From: Litchfieldia stipae
GTDB lineage: Bacteria > Bacillota > Bacilli > Bacillales > Bacillaceae_L
DNA length: 45,385 bases
Assembly: GCF_014837155.1 (NCBI RefSeq)
Contig: NZ_JACYHA010000027.1
Span: 1 to 45,385 of the forward strand
Direction of reading: 5' to 3'
Numbering within the stretch: the first letter of the stretch is position 1; every line of letters begins with the position of its first letter. This document shows, in pieces, positions 29,069-37,985 of the stretch. Below the pieces are notes generated by a model that was given only the letters and a program-made list of their open reading frames with translations, was not told where the DNA came from and did not search any database. The position numbers were made by a program, and so were the translations under genes.

Positions 29069-29608
29069 ATGATGAATCGCGTAATTCTCGTAGGCAGACT
29101 TACGAAGGATCCTGAACTACGCTATACCCCAAGTGGAGTAGCTGTAGCAACTTTCACGTTAGCTGTTAACAGAGCATTCACGAATCAGCAAGGTGAACGT
29201 GAAGCGGATTTTATAAATTGTGTAGTTTGGCGTAAACCTGCTGAAAATGTTGCTAACTTTTTGAAAAAGGGTAGCTTGGCTGGAGTAGACGGACGAGTTC
29301 AAACTCGTAACTACGACGGACAAGATGGTAAACGTGTTTATGTAACTGAAATTTTAGCTGAAAGTGTTCAATTTTTAGAACCAAGAAATGCTAACAATGA
29401 CGGACAGCGTAGTGGTGGAAGTTCTTACGGTAATCCAGGAGGCTCTTATGGTGGCGGAAATCAAAACCAAGGGCAAGGGTATGGTGGATATGGTCAAGAT
29501 CAGAACCAACAACGAAACAACAATCAAGGCTTTACAAAAGTCGATAATGATCCATTTGCAAATGATGGACAACCAATTGATATATCAGACGACGACTTAC
29601 CGTTTTAA
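29069..29608 (+). CDS. ssbA: single-stranded DNA-binding protein SsbA
   Basis: SSB coats single-stranded DNA at forks and recruits partners with its tail. The OB fold covers about 1-105 ([21 protein letters not shown] at the start, [18 protein letters not shown] in the middle). A Gly/Gln/Asn-rich linker follows, and the acidic interaction tip DISDDDLPF is intact. Two ATG codons in tandem start the gene; the first aligns with the start of B. subtilis SsbA. Length 179. GAAGGAGTGG is the ribosome-binding site. It sits between rpsF and rpsR. Confidence 0.98.
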   Translation: MMNRVILVGRLTKDPELRYTPSGVAVATFTLAVNRAFTNQQGEREADFINCVVWRKPAENVANFLKKGSLAGVDGRVQTRNYDGQDGKRVYVTEILAESVQFLEPRNANNDGQRSGGSSYGNPGGSYGGGNQNQGQGYGGYGQDQNQQRNNNQGFTKVDNDPFANDGQPIDISDDDLPF

Positions 29609-29884
<276 letters not shown>

Positions 29885-29890
29885 GTAAAA

Positions 29891-29922
29891 AAGCAGTGAG
29901 ATTTCCTCACTGCTTTTTTTTT
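29891..29922 (+). terminator. rpsR terminator
   Basis: AAGCAGTGAG/CTCACTGCTT stem with a 5-nt loop and a long T-run closes the rpsF-ssbA-rpsR operon. Confidence 0.95.
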
Positions 29923-30117
29923 ATCCTCTAAGCATTTGAGGTTTATCACGTTCTTTATTAGGAAAAAATAGATAGATTGAAATAATAAAGAGGCAGGCCT
30001 CGTTTTATTGTACAAATCCTCTTTTCTTGTTTTATGATGATACATAATAGACTCTAATAAGAGGAACGGAGATCCTGTCTAGTAGCTTAGTAGCAAGATC
30101 AAGTGAGAGGTGAAAGT

Positions 30118-31032
30118 ATGAAGAAACAGAAATTTGTGGTTGATGGTGGACTCTTTCTTGCCATCTATATTTTACTGTTAATAGGATCAATTTTTCTTCC
30201 ATTTGTAGGAATCTTTTTAACCTTTTTATTACCGATTCCTTTTATTATTTTTGCTAGTAGGTATAGTATCAAACAGTCTTTACTATTCTTACTTGCAGCC
30301 GCAGTATTATCGTTATTGTTTACATCTGTGACTGGTTTAATCTTCGCCTTCATTTTTGGAGTGGGTGGAGTAGTATATGGTACCCTTGTTCAAAAAGGTA
30401 GGAAACCATTGGAGGTCATGCTTGGCCTTACAGTTTCATTTATTGTTACTTTTGTGGTTTTCTACATCATTGCTAGTAGTTTGTTTGCTTTTGATTTTTC
30501 AGCACTTGTGAAGCAATCTGCTGAGGAATCGATTGAAATGCTAGAGAACTATGCTCCTCAAAATGAAGAGGTGATCCAGCAATTTAATGAGTCATTAGAG
30601 TTATTTAACTATTTAGTACCAAGTTTATTAGTGATTACGGCTTTTTTCTTTGCTCTTATTACACAACTCATTTCTTATCCAGTATTGAAAAGAGTCATGA
30701 AAGATGCGATCAAGTTTCCGGCGATAAGAGATATCACTATACCGATAAGTATTCTATGGTATTACTTAGTGGTACTCATCCTCATGTATTTTGATATGGA
30801 AGTGGGTTCCTTTTATTATATGGCTGTGGTGAATTTGTATTATATTCTCCAATTGTTGATGGTCATTCAAGGGATTTCGTTTGTCTTCTACTTTAGTCAT
30901 GTAAGAGGGTTACCAAAAATAGTACCAATTATCGTATTGATCATGACACCTTTTTTACTTTCTATTATACGAATCTTAGGTATAATTGACTTAGGGTTCC
31001 GATTAAGAAACAAGGTAAAACCAAAAAGCTAG
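30118..31032 (+). CDS. yybS: YybS family (DUF2232) membrane protein
   Basis: This 304-residue integral membrane protein has about eight hydrophobic segments. It begins MKKQKFVVDGGLFLAIYILL and contains a periplasmic-type hydrophilic loop (around 130-170) and the C-terminal GIIDLGFRLR. Size, topology and its position directly before gdpP match B. subtilis YybS. The function is unknown; DUF2232 proteins resemble membrane components of vitamin uptake systems in topology. Start ATG follows GAGAGGTGA. gdpP starts 26 bp downstream. Confidence 0.87.
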   Translation: MKKQKFVVDGGLFLAIYILLLIGSIFLPFVGIFLTFLLPIPFIIFASRYSIKQSLLFLLAAAVLSLLFTSVTGLIFAFIFGVGGVVYGTLVQKGRKPLEVMLGLTVSFIVTFVVFYIIASSLFAFDFSALVKQSAEESIEMLENYAPQNEEVIQQFNESLELFNYLVPSLLVITAFFFALITQLISYPVLKRVMKDAIKFPAIRDITIPISILWYYLVVLILMYFDMEVGSFYYMAVVNLYYILQLLMVIQGISFVFYFSHVRGLPKIVPIIVLIMTPFLLSIIRILGIIDLGFRLRNKVKPKS

Positions 31033-31058
31033 AATTTTGCATAGGGAGCTAAAAAGAC

Positions 31059-33032
31059 ATGCCTGACTTTTATAAAAAGAAAGTATTTCGCTATCCAATC
31101 TATGCTCTACTTATTGTGACAGGGATTCTCTTAGGGGTGATCCTTTACTATCATTACATTATTGGTATAGCAGGATTTCTGCTCCTTGGTCTCATATTAT
31201 ATTTCCTATATCGAGCTGACAGATTGTTAAATGAAGAAATGGAAACCTACATTTCAACATTATCCTACCGGTTAAAAAAGGTGGGAGAAGAAGCGTTAAT
31301 GGAAATGCCTATTGGAATCATGCTCTTTAATGAGGAATATACGATTGAATGGACCAATCCATTTATCTCATCATGCTTTGATGAAGATACATTAGTAGGT
31401 CAGTCATTGTATAGTGTGGCAGATTCACTCATTCCACTGATTAAACAAGAGGTTGATACCGAAATAATCACATTGTATGATCAAAAGTTCAAAGTGATTA
31501 TTAAGAGAGAAGAGAGACTTCTTTATTTCTTTGATGTGACGGAACAAACTGAAATCGAGAAATTATACGAGGATGAGCGTACCGTGTTAGGCGTTATTTT
31601 CCTGGATAATTACGATGAAGTGACACAAGGAATGGACGATCAAAAGAAAAGTCAAATTAATAGCCAAGTCACCTCAATTCTTAACAACTGGGCAAGTGAG
31701 AATGGAGTCTATCTGAAAAGAACGTCTTCTGAACGATTTACAGCTGTATTAAATGAACACATCTTAACACAGCTTGAAAAAGGGAAGTTTACCATCCTTG
31801 ATGAGGTGAGAGAGCAGACTTCAAAGGATAGCATTCCACTTACGCTGAGCATTGGAATTGGGTCTGGTGTACCATCATTACCAGAGCTTGGTGCATTAGC
31901 ACAATCAAGTCTAGATCTTGCTCTAGGCCGAGGTGGGGATCAGGTTGCAATCAAGCAGGTTAATGGAAAAGTGAAATTCTTCGGAGGAAAAACCAATCCG
32001 ATGGAGAAGCGTACAAGAGTCCGAGCACGAGTGATTTCCCACGCGTTGAAGGAGCTCGTGATTGAAAGTGACCAAGTCATTATCATGGGTCATAAATATC
32101 CAGATATGGATTCAGTTGGTGCTGCAGTTGGGATCTTAAAGATTGCACAAATGAATCAAAAACAAGCCTATATCGTGTTAAATACAAATGAAATTGACTC
32201 AGGCATCTATCGTCTGTTAGATGAAATTAAGGAGCACCCTGAATTATGGGCCCATTTTATCAATCCTGAGCAAGCATTAGAGATGTCTACAGGTGATACA
32301 TTATTAGTTGTAGTTGATACACACAAGCCATCACTTGTGATTGAAGAAAGATTATTATCAAAGATTGATCATGTTGTCGTTATTGACCATCATCGAAGAG
32401 GAGAAGAATTTATTGATTCTCCACTACTTGTATATATGGAACCTTATGCATCATCAACAGCTGAGTTAGTCACTGAGTTGCTTGAATATCAGCCTAAGAA
32501 AATGAAAATGAATATGTTAGAGGCTACGATTCTTTTAGCTGGTATTATTGTTGATACGAAAAGTTTTACTTTAAGGACAGGTTCACGAACTTTTGATGCG
32601 GCTTCATATCTTAGGACTCAGGGAGCGGATACGGTATTAGCACAAAAGTTTTTGAAAGAGGATATTGACCATTTCAAAAAACGGATCAATCTTATTAACT
32701 CTTCATATCTCTATCGAAACGGGATTGTGATTGCAAAAGGTGAAGAGGGTGTTGCTTATGATCAAGTCCTAATTGCTCAAGCGGCAGATACCCTATTGAC
32801 GATGAGTGAAATTGTTGCATCATTTGTGATTTCAAATCGAAATGACAACTTAGTAGGTATAAGTGCAAGATCTTCTGGTGAAGTGAATGTCCAGGTAATT
32901 ATGGAGAAGCTTGGTGGGGGTGGGCATTTAACAAATGCAGCCACACAATTACAGCAAGAGAGCATTGAAGAGGTAGAAAAACGTTTACAAGAAGCAATAG
33001 ATGATTATTTAGAGGGAGGCCAAAAATCATGA
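31059..33032 (+). CDS. gdpP: cyclic-di-AMP phosphodiesterase GdpP (YybT)
   Basis: GdpP hydrolyses the second messenger c-di-AMP and so affects potassium balance and beta-lactam tolerance. Two membrane helices lie at about 13-51, then a degenerate PAS domain (about 80-160), a degenerate GGDEF domain (about 175-305; the GGDEF motif itself is absent) and the DHH/DHHA1 catalytic part. Metal ligands are visible: H345, D349 and D351 in [10 protein letters not shown]420, and DHH at 443-445; the DHHA1 motif is [10 protein letters not shown]. Length is 657 (659 in B. subtilis). It overlaps rplI by 4 bp (ATGA). Confidence 0.98.
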   Translation: MPDFYKKKVFRYPIYALLIVTGILLGVILYYHYIIGIAGFLLLGLILYFLYRADRLLNEEMETYISTLSYRLKKVGEEALMEMPIGIMLFNEEYTIEWTNPFISSCFDEDTLVGQSLYSVADSLIPLIKQEVDTEIITLYDQKFKVIIKREERLLYFFDVTEQTEIEKLYEDERTVLGVIFLDNYDEVTQGMDDQKKSQINSQVTSILNNWASENGVYLKRTSSERFTAVLNEHILTQLEKGKFTILDEVREQTSKDSIPLTLSIGIGSGVPSLPELGALAQSSLDLALGRGGDQVAIKQVNGKVKFFGGKTNPMEKRTRVRARVISHALKELVIESDQVIIMGHKYPDMDSVGAAVGILKIAQMNQKQAYIVLNTNEIDSGIYRLLDEIKEHPELWAHFINPEQALEMSTGDTLLVVVDTHKPSLVIEERLLSKIDHVVVIDHHRRGEEFIDSPLLVYMEPYASSTAELVTELLEYQPKKMKMNMLEATILLAGIIVDTKSFTLRTGSRTFDAASYLRTQGADTVLAQKFLKEDIDHFKKRINLINSSYLYRNGIVIAKGEEGVAYDQVLIAQAADTLLTMSEIVASFVISNRNDNLVGISARSSGEVNVQVIMEKLGGGGHLTNAATQLQQESIEEVEKRLQEAIDDYLEGGQKS

Positions 33033-33475
33033 AAGTCATTTTTTTAAAGGATGTTAAAGGAAAAGGCAAAAAAGGCGAAGTAAAGAATGTTCCAGATGGT
33101 TATGCAAATAACTTTCTATTGAAGCAAGGTCTTGCAGTTGAAGCAACAAATGGGAATGTGAAAACACTTGAAGCAAAGAAGAATAAAGAGAAGCAAGAAG
33201 CTGTTGAAGAATTAAATCAGGCGAAGAAATTAAAAGAAACGATCGAAGCACTAACAGTTAAATTAACAGCTAAATCAGGAGATGGTGGTCGCTTATTCGG
33301 ATCTGTAACAAGCAAACAAATTGCCGATGAATTAGCGAAAACACATAAAATTAAAATCGATAAGCGTAAATTTGATTTACCTGATGGTATTCGTGCATTA
33401 GGATTTACAAATGTTTCTGTGAAGCTTCATCCTGAAGTAGTTGCAACAGTTAAGGTGCAAGTCACTGAACAGTAA
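33029..33475 (+). CDS. rplI: 50S ribosomal protein L9
   Basis: L9 binds 23S rRNA at the base of the L1 stalk and helps prevent frame slippage. The N-terminal signature [20 protein letters not shown] and [13 protein letters not shown] are typical. A long connecting helix spans about 45-75, and the C-terminal domain is intact. Length 148 equals B. subtilis. The ATG overlaps the gdpP stop (ATGA), so the genes are coupled; GGAGG is inside gdpP. Confidence 0.99.
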   Translation: MKVIFLKDVKGKGKKGEVKNVPDGYANNFLLKQGLAVEATNGNVKTLEAKKNKEKQEAVEELNQAKKLKETIEALTVKLTAKSGDGGRLFGSVTSKQIADELAKTHKIKIDKRKFDLPDGIRALGFTNVSVKLHPEVVATVKVQVTEQ

Positions 33476-33513
33476 TTACCATTGCAACTTTTTTAAAATA
33501 AGATAGAATTAGT

Positions 33514-33553
33514 AAATGTGATTTTGTTTTTTTAAAACAGGTCACATTTTTCA
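33514..33553 (+). terminator. terminator after rplI
   Basis: AAATGTGA (33514-33521) pairs with TCACATTT (33542-33549), and an inner TTTTGTTT/AAAACAG part extends the stem; T's follow. Confidence 0.7.
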
Positions 33554-33648
33554 TATAATAGATGAATGAACTGATTCTTATAAACAAATATTGAAACCAT
33601 TTTATTATAGATTACTAGAAAATAAGACTAAAGGGGAGTGGAGATAAT

Positions 33649-35013
33649 ATGAATGAGCTTTTAACCGATCGTATTCCTCCGCAAAATATAGAGGCAGAGC
33701 AAGCTGTATTAGGAGCCGTCTTTTTAGAGCCAGCTTCTTTAACCATGGCTTCAGAGGTATTAATACCAGAAGACTTCTACCGTGCTGCCCACCAAAAGAT
33801 TTATAAAGCGATGCTAACGCTCTCTGATAGGGGAGAGCCTGTTGACTTAATCACAGTGACCTCAGAGCTTGCTGATACTCAGCTACTTGAAGAGGTTGGT
33901 GGTGTTTCTTATCTAAGTGATATAGCTAACTCGGTGCCGACAGCTTCTAATATCGAGTACTATGCAAGAATTATTGAAGAGAAGTCGATCTTAAGACGTT
34001 TGATTCGTACAGCAACGACGATTGCTCAAGATGGTTTTTCACGAGAAGATGAGGTTGATGCGCTTCTTAATGAAGCTGAAAAAAACATCATGGAAGTAGC
34101 ACGTCGAAAAAATGCCGGTGCGTTTAAAAATATTAAAGATGTTCTTGTAGAAACGTATGACAATATTGAAACCCTCCATAATCGTATTGGTGATGTCACA
34201 GGTATTCCTACAGGCTTCGTTGAGTTAGATAAGATGACAGCTGGTTTCCAGCGAAATGATTTAATTATTGTGGCTGCTCGTCCATCAGTTGGTAAAACAG
34301 CCTTCGCTTTGAATATCGCTCAAAACGTTGCAACGAAGACAGATGAGAATGTAGCCATCTTCAGTCTCGAGATGGGAGCTGAGCAGCTGGTTATGCGTAT
34401 GTTATGTGCTGAAGGAAATATCGATGCACAGCGACTTCGTACAGGCTCTCTTACTGCAGAGGACTGGGGTAAATTAACGATGGCTATGGGAAGCTTGTCG
34501 AATTCTGGTATATTCATTGATGATACTCCTGGGATTAAAATTAATGACATTCGATCAAAGTGTCGTCGACTAAAACAGGATTCAGGCTTAGGAATGGTAT
34601 TGATTGATTATCTACAATTAATTCAAGGGAGCGGAACAAGTAAAGATAACCGTCAGCAAGAGGTATCAGAAATTTCTCGTTCACTTAAAGAGCTTGCTCG
34701 TGAATTAAAAGTACCCGTTATTGCCTTATCACAGCTCTCACGTGGAGTGGAGCAACGTCAGGATAAAAGACCAATGATGTCTGATATTCGTGAATCAGGA
34801 AGTATTGAGCAGGATGCTGATATTGTTGCCTTCTTATATCGTGATGATTATTATGATAAGGAATCTGAGAATAAAAATATCATTGAAATCATTATTGCAA
34901 AGCAACGTAACGGTCCAGTTGGAACCTGTTCATTAGCATTCGTAAAAGAATACAATAAGTTCGTAAATCTAGAGCGGCGATTCGATGACATGAATATGCC
35001 ACCTGGAGCTTAG
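33649..35013 (+). CDS. dnaC: replicative DNA helicase (DnaB-type, called DnaC in Bacillus)
   Basis: This is the hexameric 5'-3' helicase that unwinds DNA ahead of the replisome. The N-terminal primase-interacting domain covers about 1-150 (PPQNIEAEQAVLGAVFL). The RecA-like motor has Walker A RPSVGKT (211-217), IFSLEMGAEQLVMRM, Walker B MVLIDYLQLI and the DnaB signature SRSLKELARELKVPVIALSQLSR. Length is 454, as in B. subtilis DnaC. No intein. ATG start follows AGGGGAGTGG. It is transcribed away from the origin and has its own terminator. Confidence 0.99.
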   Translation: MNELLTDRIPPQNIEAEQAVLGAVFLEPASLTMASEVLIPEDFYRAAHQKIYKAMLTLSDRGEPVDLITVTSELADTQLLEEVGGVSYLSDIANSVPTASNIEYYARIIEEKSILRRLIRTATTIAQDGFSREDEVDALLNEAEKNIMEVARRKNAGAFKNIKDVLVETYDNIETLHNRIGDVTGIPTGFVELDKMTAGFQRNDLIIVAARPSVGKTAFALNIAQNVATKTDENVAIFSLEMGAEQLVMRMLCAEGNIDAQRLRTGSLTAEDWGKLTMAMGSLSNSGIFIDDTPGIKINDIRSKCRRLKQDSGLGMVLIDYLQLIQGSGTSKDNRQQEVSEISRSLKELARELKVPVIALSQLSRGVEQRQDKRPMMSDIRESGSIEQDADIVAFLYRDDYYDKESENKNIIEIIIAKQRNGPVGTCSLAFVKEYNKFVNLERRFDDMNMPPGA

Positions 35014-35045
35014 AAAAACTACCGAGTCATTGGTAGTTTTTTTGT
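35014..35045 (+). terminator. dnaC terminator
   Basis: AAAACTACC/GGTAGTTTT stem (8-nt loop) with a T-run, beginning within the dnaC stop region. Confidence 0.92.
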
Positions 35046-35170
35046 TTTTAAAATTGTGCAGTAATATCCATTCTTTTGGGAAAAGTAAAGAGGAGAAGGT
35101 CCATATTTTGTTGCATTAATATGTCCTACATATGATATATCAATACTATAATGAAAAATAACTGAAGGAA

Positions 35171-35234
35171 AATGTTCGAAAAATTGTTATATTACGAACA
35201 AATAGCTTGTAATATAATTTTAATGTTCGTGTTT
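35171..35234. promoter_or_regulatory. PurR operator (two inverted PurBoxes) upstream of purA
   Basis: ATTACGAACAAAT (around CGAAC 35195-35199) and, inverted, AATGTTCGTGTTT (around GTTCG 35225-35229) fit the PurBox pattern AWWWCCGAACWWT in the usual inverted arrangement. A third half-site, AATGTTCGAA, is at 35171. The second box ends just before the -35. PurR represses purine genes unless PRPP is high. Confidence 0.75.
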
Positions 35235-35236
35235 TG

Positions 35237-36617
<1,381 letters not shown>

Positions 36618-36624
36618 TTAACAA

Positions 36625-36662
36625 AAGGAGCTTATAAGGTTGCCCTTGTAAGCTCCTTCTGT
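36625..36662 (+). terminator. hairpin after purA
   Basis: AAGGAGCTTATAAGG (36625-36639) pairs with CCTTGTAAGCTCCTT (36644-36658) over 15 bp with one G-T pair. The following T-run is weak (TTCTGTTAT). Confidence 0.75.
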
Positions 36663-36702
36663 TATAGTAGGACAAGTGAGTTTTAAGTTTTTAAAAAAAG
36701 AC

Positions 36703-36732
36703 TTGCTTTATATCAGAACTCTATGATATGAT
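36703..36732 (+). promoter_or_regulatory. promoter of the tRNA cluster
   Basis: TTGCTT (36703-36708), 18-nt spacer, TATGAT (36727-36732), about 260 bp before tRNA-Lys and 90 bp before the truncated tRNA copy. Confidence 0.6.
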
Positions 36733-36789
36733 AATAAACGTCGCTGAAACAAGATGACAAAAAATGAGGTTCTTCTACAATCTCATATG

Positions 36790-36849
36790 AACCAAGTATT
36801 ACTTCAAAATGTAATCATATTTTGAGCCATTAGCTCAGTTGGTAGAGCA
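36790..36849 (+). repeat. direct repeat copy A (leader plus 5' half of tRNA-Lys)
   Basis: About 60 bp that recur at 36961-37020 with only a few changes (GTAATCAT against GTATTTAT). Copy A ends after the D-arm of a tRNA-Lys and then continues into unrelated sequence. Confidence 0.95.
36824..36849 (+). pseudogene. truncated tRNA-Lys (5' part only)
   Basis: The first 26 nt are identical to the intact tRNA-Lys at 36995, through the D-arm (acceptor 5' strand, then TAGCTCAGTTGGTAGAGCA). No anticodon arm, T-arm or acceptor 3' strand follows within the next 110 nt, so this cannot fold into a tRNA. Confidence 0.85.
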
Positions 36850-36960
36850 CGAATGAATATGCTTCACTGAGACTCTACAGAGTACCACTCGAGCTGCTGC
36901 TTGCTTAAGCTTCCTGAGAGTGGGACGTCACTAGATGCTCTTTCTATAACACAATAATAA
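36850..36960. other. 111-bp sequence between the tRNA-Lys repeat copies
   Basis: Sequence of locally higher GC with CTCTACAGAG and CCACTC/GAGTGG inverted repeats (36874-36882; CCACTC 36886-36891 with GAGTGG near 36916). No similarity to a tRNA 3' half or to a gene was recognised. It could be the remains of an inserted element or of a rearranged tRNA unit. Confidence 0.4.
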
Positions 36961-37020
36961 AACCAAGTATTACTTCAAAATGTATTTATATTTTGAGCCA
37001 TTAGCTCAGTTGGTAGAGCA
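36961..37020 (+). repeat. direct repeat copy B (leader plus 5' half of the intact tRNA-Lys)
   Basis: Second copy of the 60-bp repeat at 36790-36849; it contains the real tRNA-Lys 5' half. Confidence 0.95.
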
Positions 37021-37070
37021 TCTGACTTTTAATCAGAGGGTCGAAGGTTCGAGTCCTTCATGGCTCACCA
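36995..37070 (+). tRNA. trnK: tRNA-Lys (TTT anticodon)
   Basis: The acceptor stem GAGCCAT/ATGGCTC, D-arm GCTC/GAGC, anticodon stem TCTGA/TCAGA with loop CTTTTAA (TTT at 37028-37030) and T-arm GAAGG/CCTTC are complete. CCA is encoded. First of the Lys-Glu-Asp-Phe cluster, the same order as B. subtilis trnY after purA. Confidence 0.98.
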
Positions 37071-37084
37071 TTTTTACCATTTGT

Positions 37085-37159
37085 GGCCCGTTGGTCAAGC
37101 GGTTAAGACACCGCCCTTTCACGGCGGTAACACGGGTTCGAATCCCGTACGGGTCACCA
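37085..37159 (+). tRNA. trnE: tRNA-Glu (TTC anticodon)
   Basis: Acceptor GGCCCGT/ACGGGTC, anticodon stem CCGCC/GGCGG with loop CTTTCAC (TTC at 37118-37120), T-arm ACGGG/CCCGT. CCA is encoded. Confidence 0.98.
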
Positions 37160-37191
37160 ATTTGTCCTTAGAAAAAATACATAAAGTAAGA

Positions 37192-37267
37192 GGTCCCGTG
37201 GTGTAGCGGTTAACATGCCTGCCTGTCACGCAGGAGATCGCCGGTTCGATCCCGGTCGGGACCGCCA
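37192..37267 (+). tRNA. trnD: tRNA-Asp (GTC anticodon)
   Basis: Acceptor GGTCCCG/CGGGACC, anticodon stem CCTGC/GCAGG with loop CTGTCAC (GTC at 37225-37227), T-arm GCCGG/CCGGT. Discriminator G and encoded CCA. Confidence 0.98.
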
Positions 37268-37375
37268 TTTTTTTCTACATAAAAGAAGAAACACTGGTAA
37301 CAATTATCTTTATGATATTGGGATGATCAAGTTTTTGTAACAATTGTCTGTTTTATTATTATCATTTTTAATTAT

Positions 37376-37448
37376 GGCTCGGTAGCTCAGTCGGTAGAGC
37401 AATGGACTGAAAATCCATGTGTCGGCGGTTCGATTCCGTCCCGAGCCA
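37376..37448 (+). tRNA. trnF: tRNA-Phe (GAA anticodon), CCA not encoded
   Basis: Acceptor GGCTCGG/CCGAGCC with discriminator A, anticodon stem ATGGA/TCCAT with loop CTGAAAA (GAA at 37409-37411). The bases after the discriminator are CTC, not CCA, so the end must be added by the CCA-adding enzyme. The three upstream tRNAs encode CCA. Confidence 0.97.
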
Positions 37449-37459
37449 CTCTAAAAGGG

Positions 37460-37504
37460 CTGTCCCATAAGTGCATTGCACTAAATATGGGGCAGTTTTT
37501 TTAT
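37460..37504 (+). terminator. terminator of the tRNA cluster
   Basis: CTGTCCCATA (37460-37469) pairs with TATGGGGCAG (37486-37495), with an inner GTGCA/TGCAC hairpin, followed by a T-rich run. Confidence 0.92.
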
Positions 37505-37510
37505 TTTTGT

Positions 37511-37717
37511 CTGTTTTCTCAAAGTTTGTTGCTTTTGAGTTAAATTAATTGAGAATAGATTTCTAGCAGACTGAATATACGGAGACTCCCGTGGGATACG
37601 TGGCCAAAGTGAGACCCCGCAGGAGCCTAAGCGACGAGGAGGCTCACCAGTCATCCCACAGGACGCGGAGTGTATTCAGGCTGCGGGGATTAAAAGCAAC
37701 AATGTATACGAAACCAG
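37511..37717. repeat. palindromic MITE-like repeat, full copy
   Basis: A roughly 207-bp element with imperfect 26-nt terminal inverted repeats (37511-37536 and 37692-37717; 20 of 26 match, inner 11 nt TTGTTGCTTTT perfect). The interior is nested palindrome: CTGAATA/TATTCAG (37571, 37673), GTGGGAT/ATCCCAC (37591, 37653), GTGAG/CTCAC (37609, 37643). The core is clearly GC-richer than its surroundings. A 56-bp part recurs at 45212-45267 on the other strand. There is no open reading frame. It resembles a type of dispersed GC-rich repeat I associate with Bacillaceae genomes; its function is unknown to me. Confidence 0.85.
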
Positions 37718-37985
37718 CCTTATTTTTTATAAGAGTATCGACAAATTAAATGTCTTTGTTTAAAAGCGAAATAGTAGCTTTGTTGCAGAATAAGTAAATA
37801 AATGTCAGTTATACTACAATTATGTTACATTATTCGTGATAGTATTCTACTATTTACCCATATATGATAAATTAATAGAGTAAAAAATTGAGAGAATTGT
37901 CGAATAAACACCCTTTCGCACTACAAGGATAGATCAACGTACATAAATATGTCGGGAAGTAAGCCTTTGTTTAGGAGGAAAGACT
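37718..37985 (+). other. spacer before the M23 peptidase gene
   Basis: No gene in this A/T-rich stretch. It holds a perfect Spo0A-box-like TTGTCGAA at 37897-37904, about 82 bp before the start. No convincing promoter hexamer pair could be singled out. Confidence 0.4.

Noticed and set aside
36824-36899. A second intact tRNA-Lys
   Set aside because: Only the first 26 nt match; the anticodon arm, T-arm and 3' acceptor strand are absent.
36980-37171. Frame reading ...AQLVEHLTFNQRVEGSSPSW...
   Set aside because: It is the well-known false translation of tRNA genes (Lys and Glu here).
37511-37717. Insertion sequence or riboswitch at the GC-rich island
   Set aside because: There is no transposase frame, and no match to a riboswitch class I know; kept as a MITE-like repeat only.
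37897-37904. TTGTCGAA as a definite Spo0A site before the M23 gene
   Set aside because: A single 8-mer in an A/T-rich 45-kb window is expected by chance about once; it is mentioned only in the spacer description.
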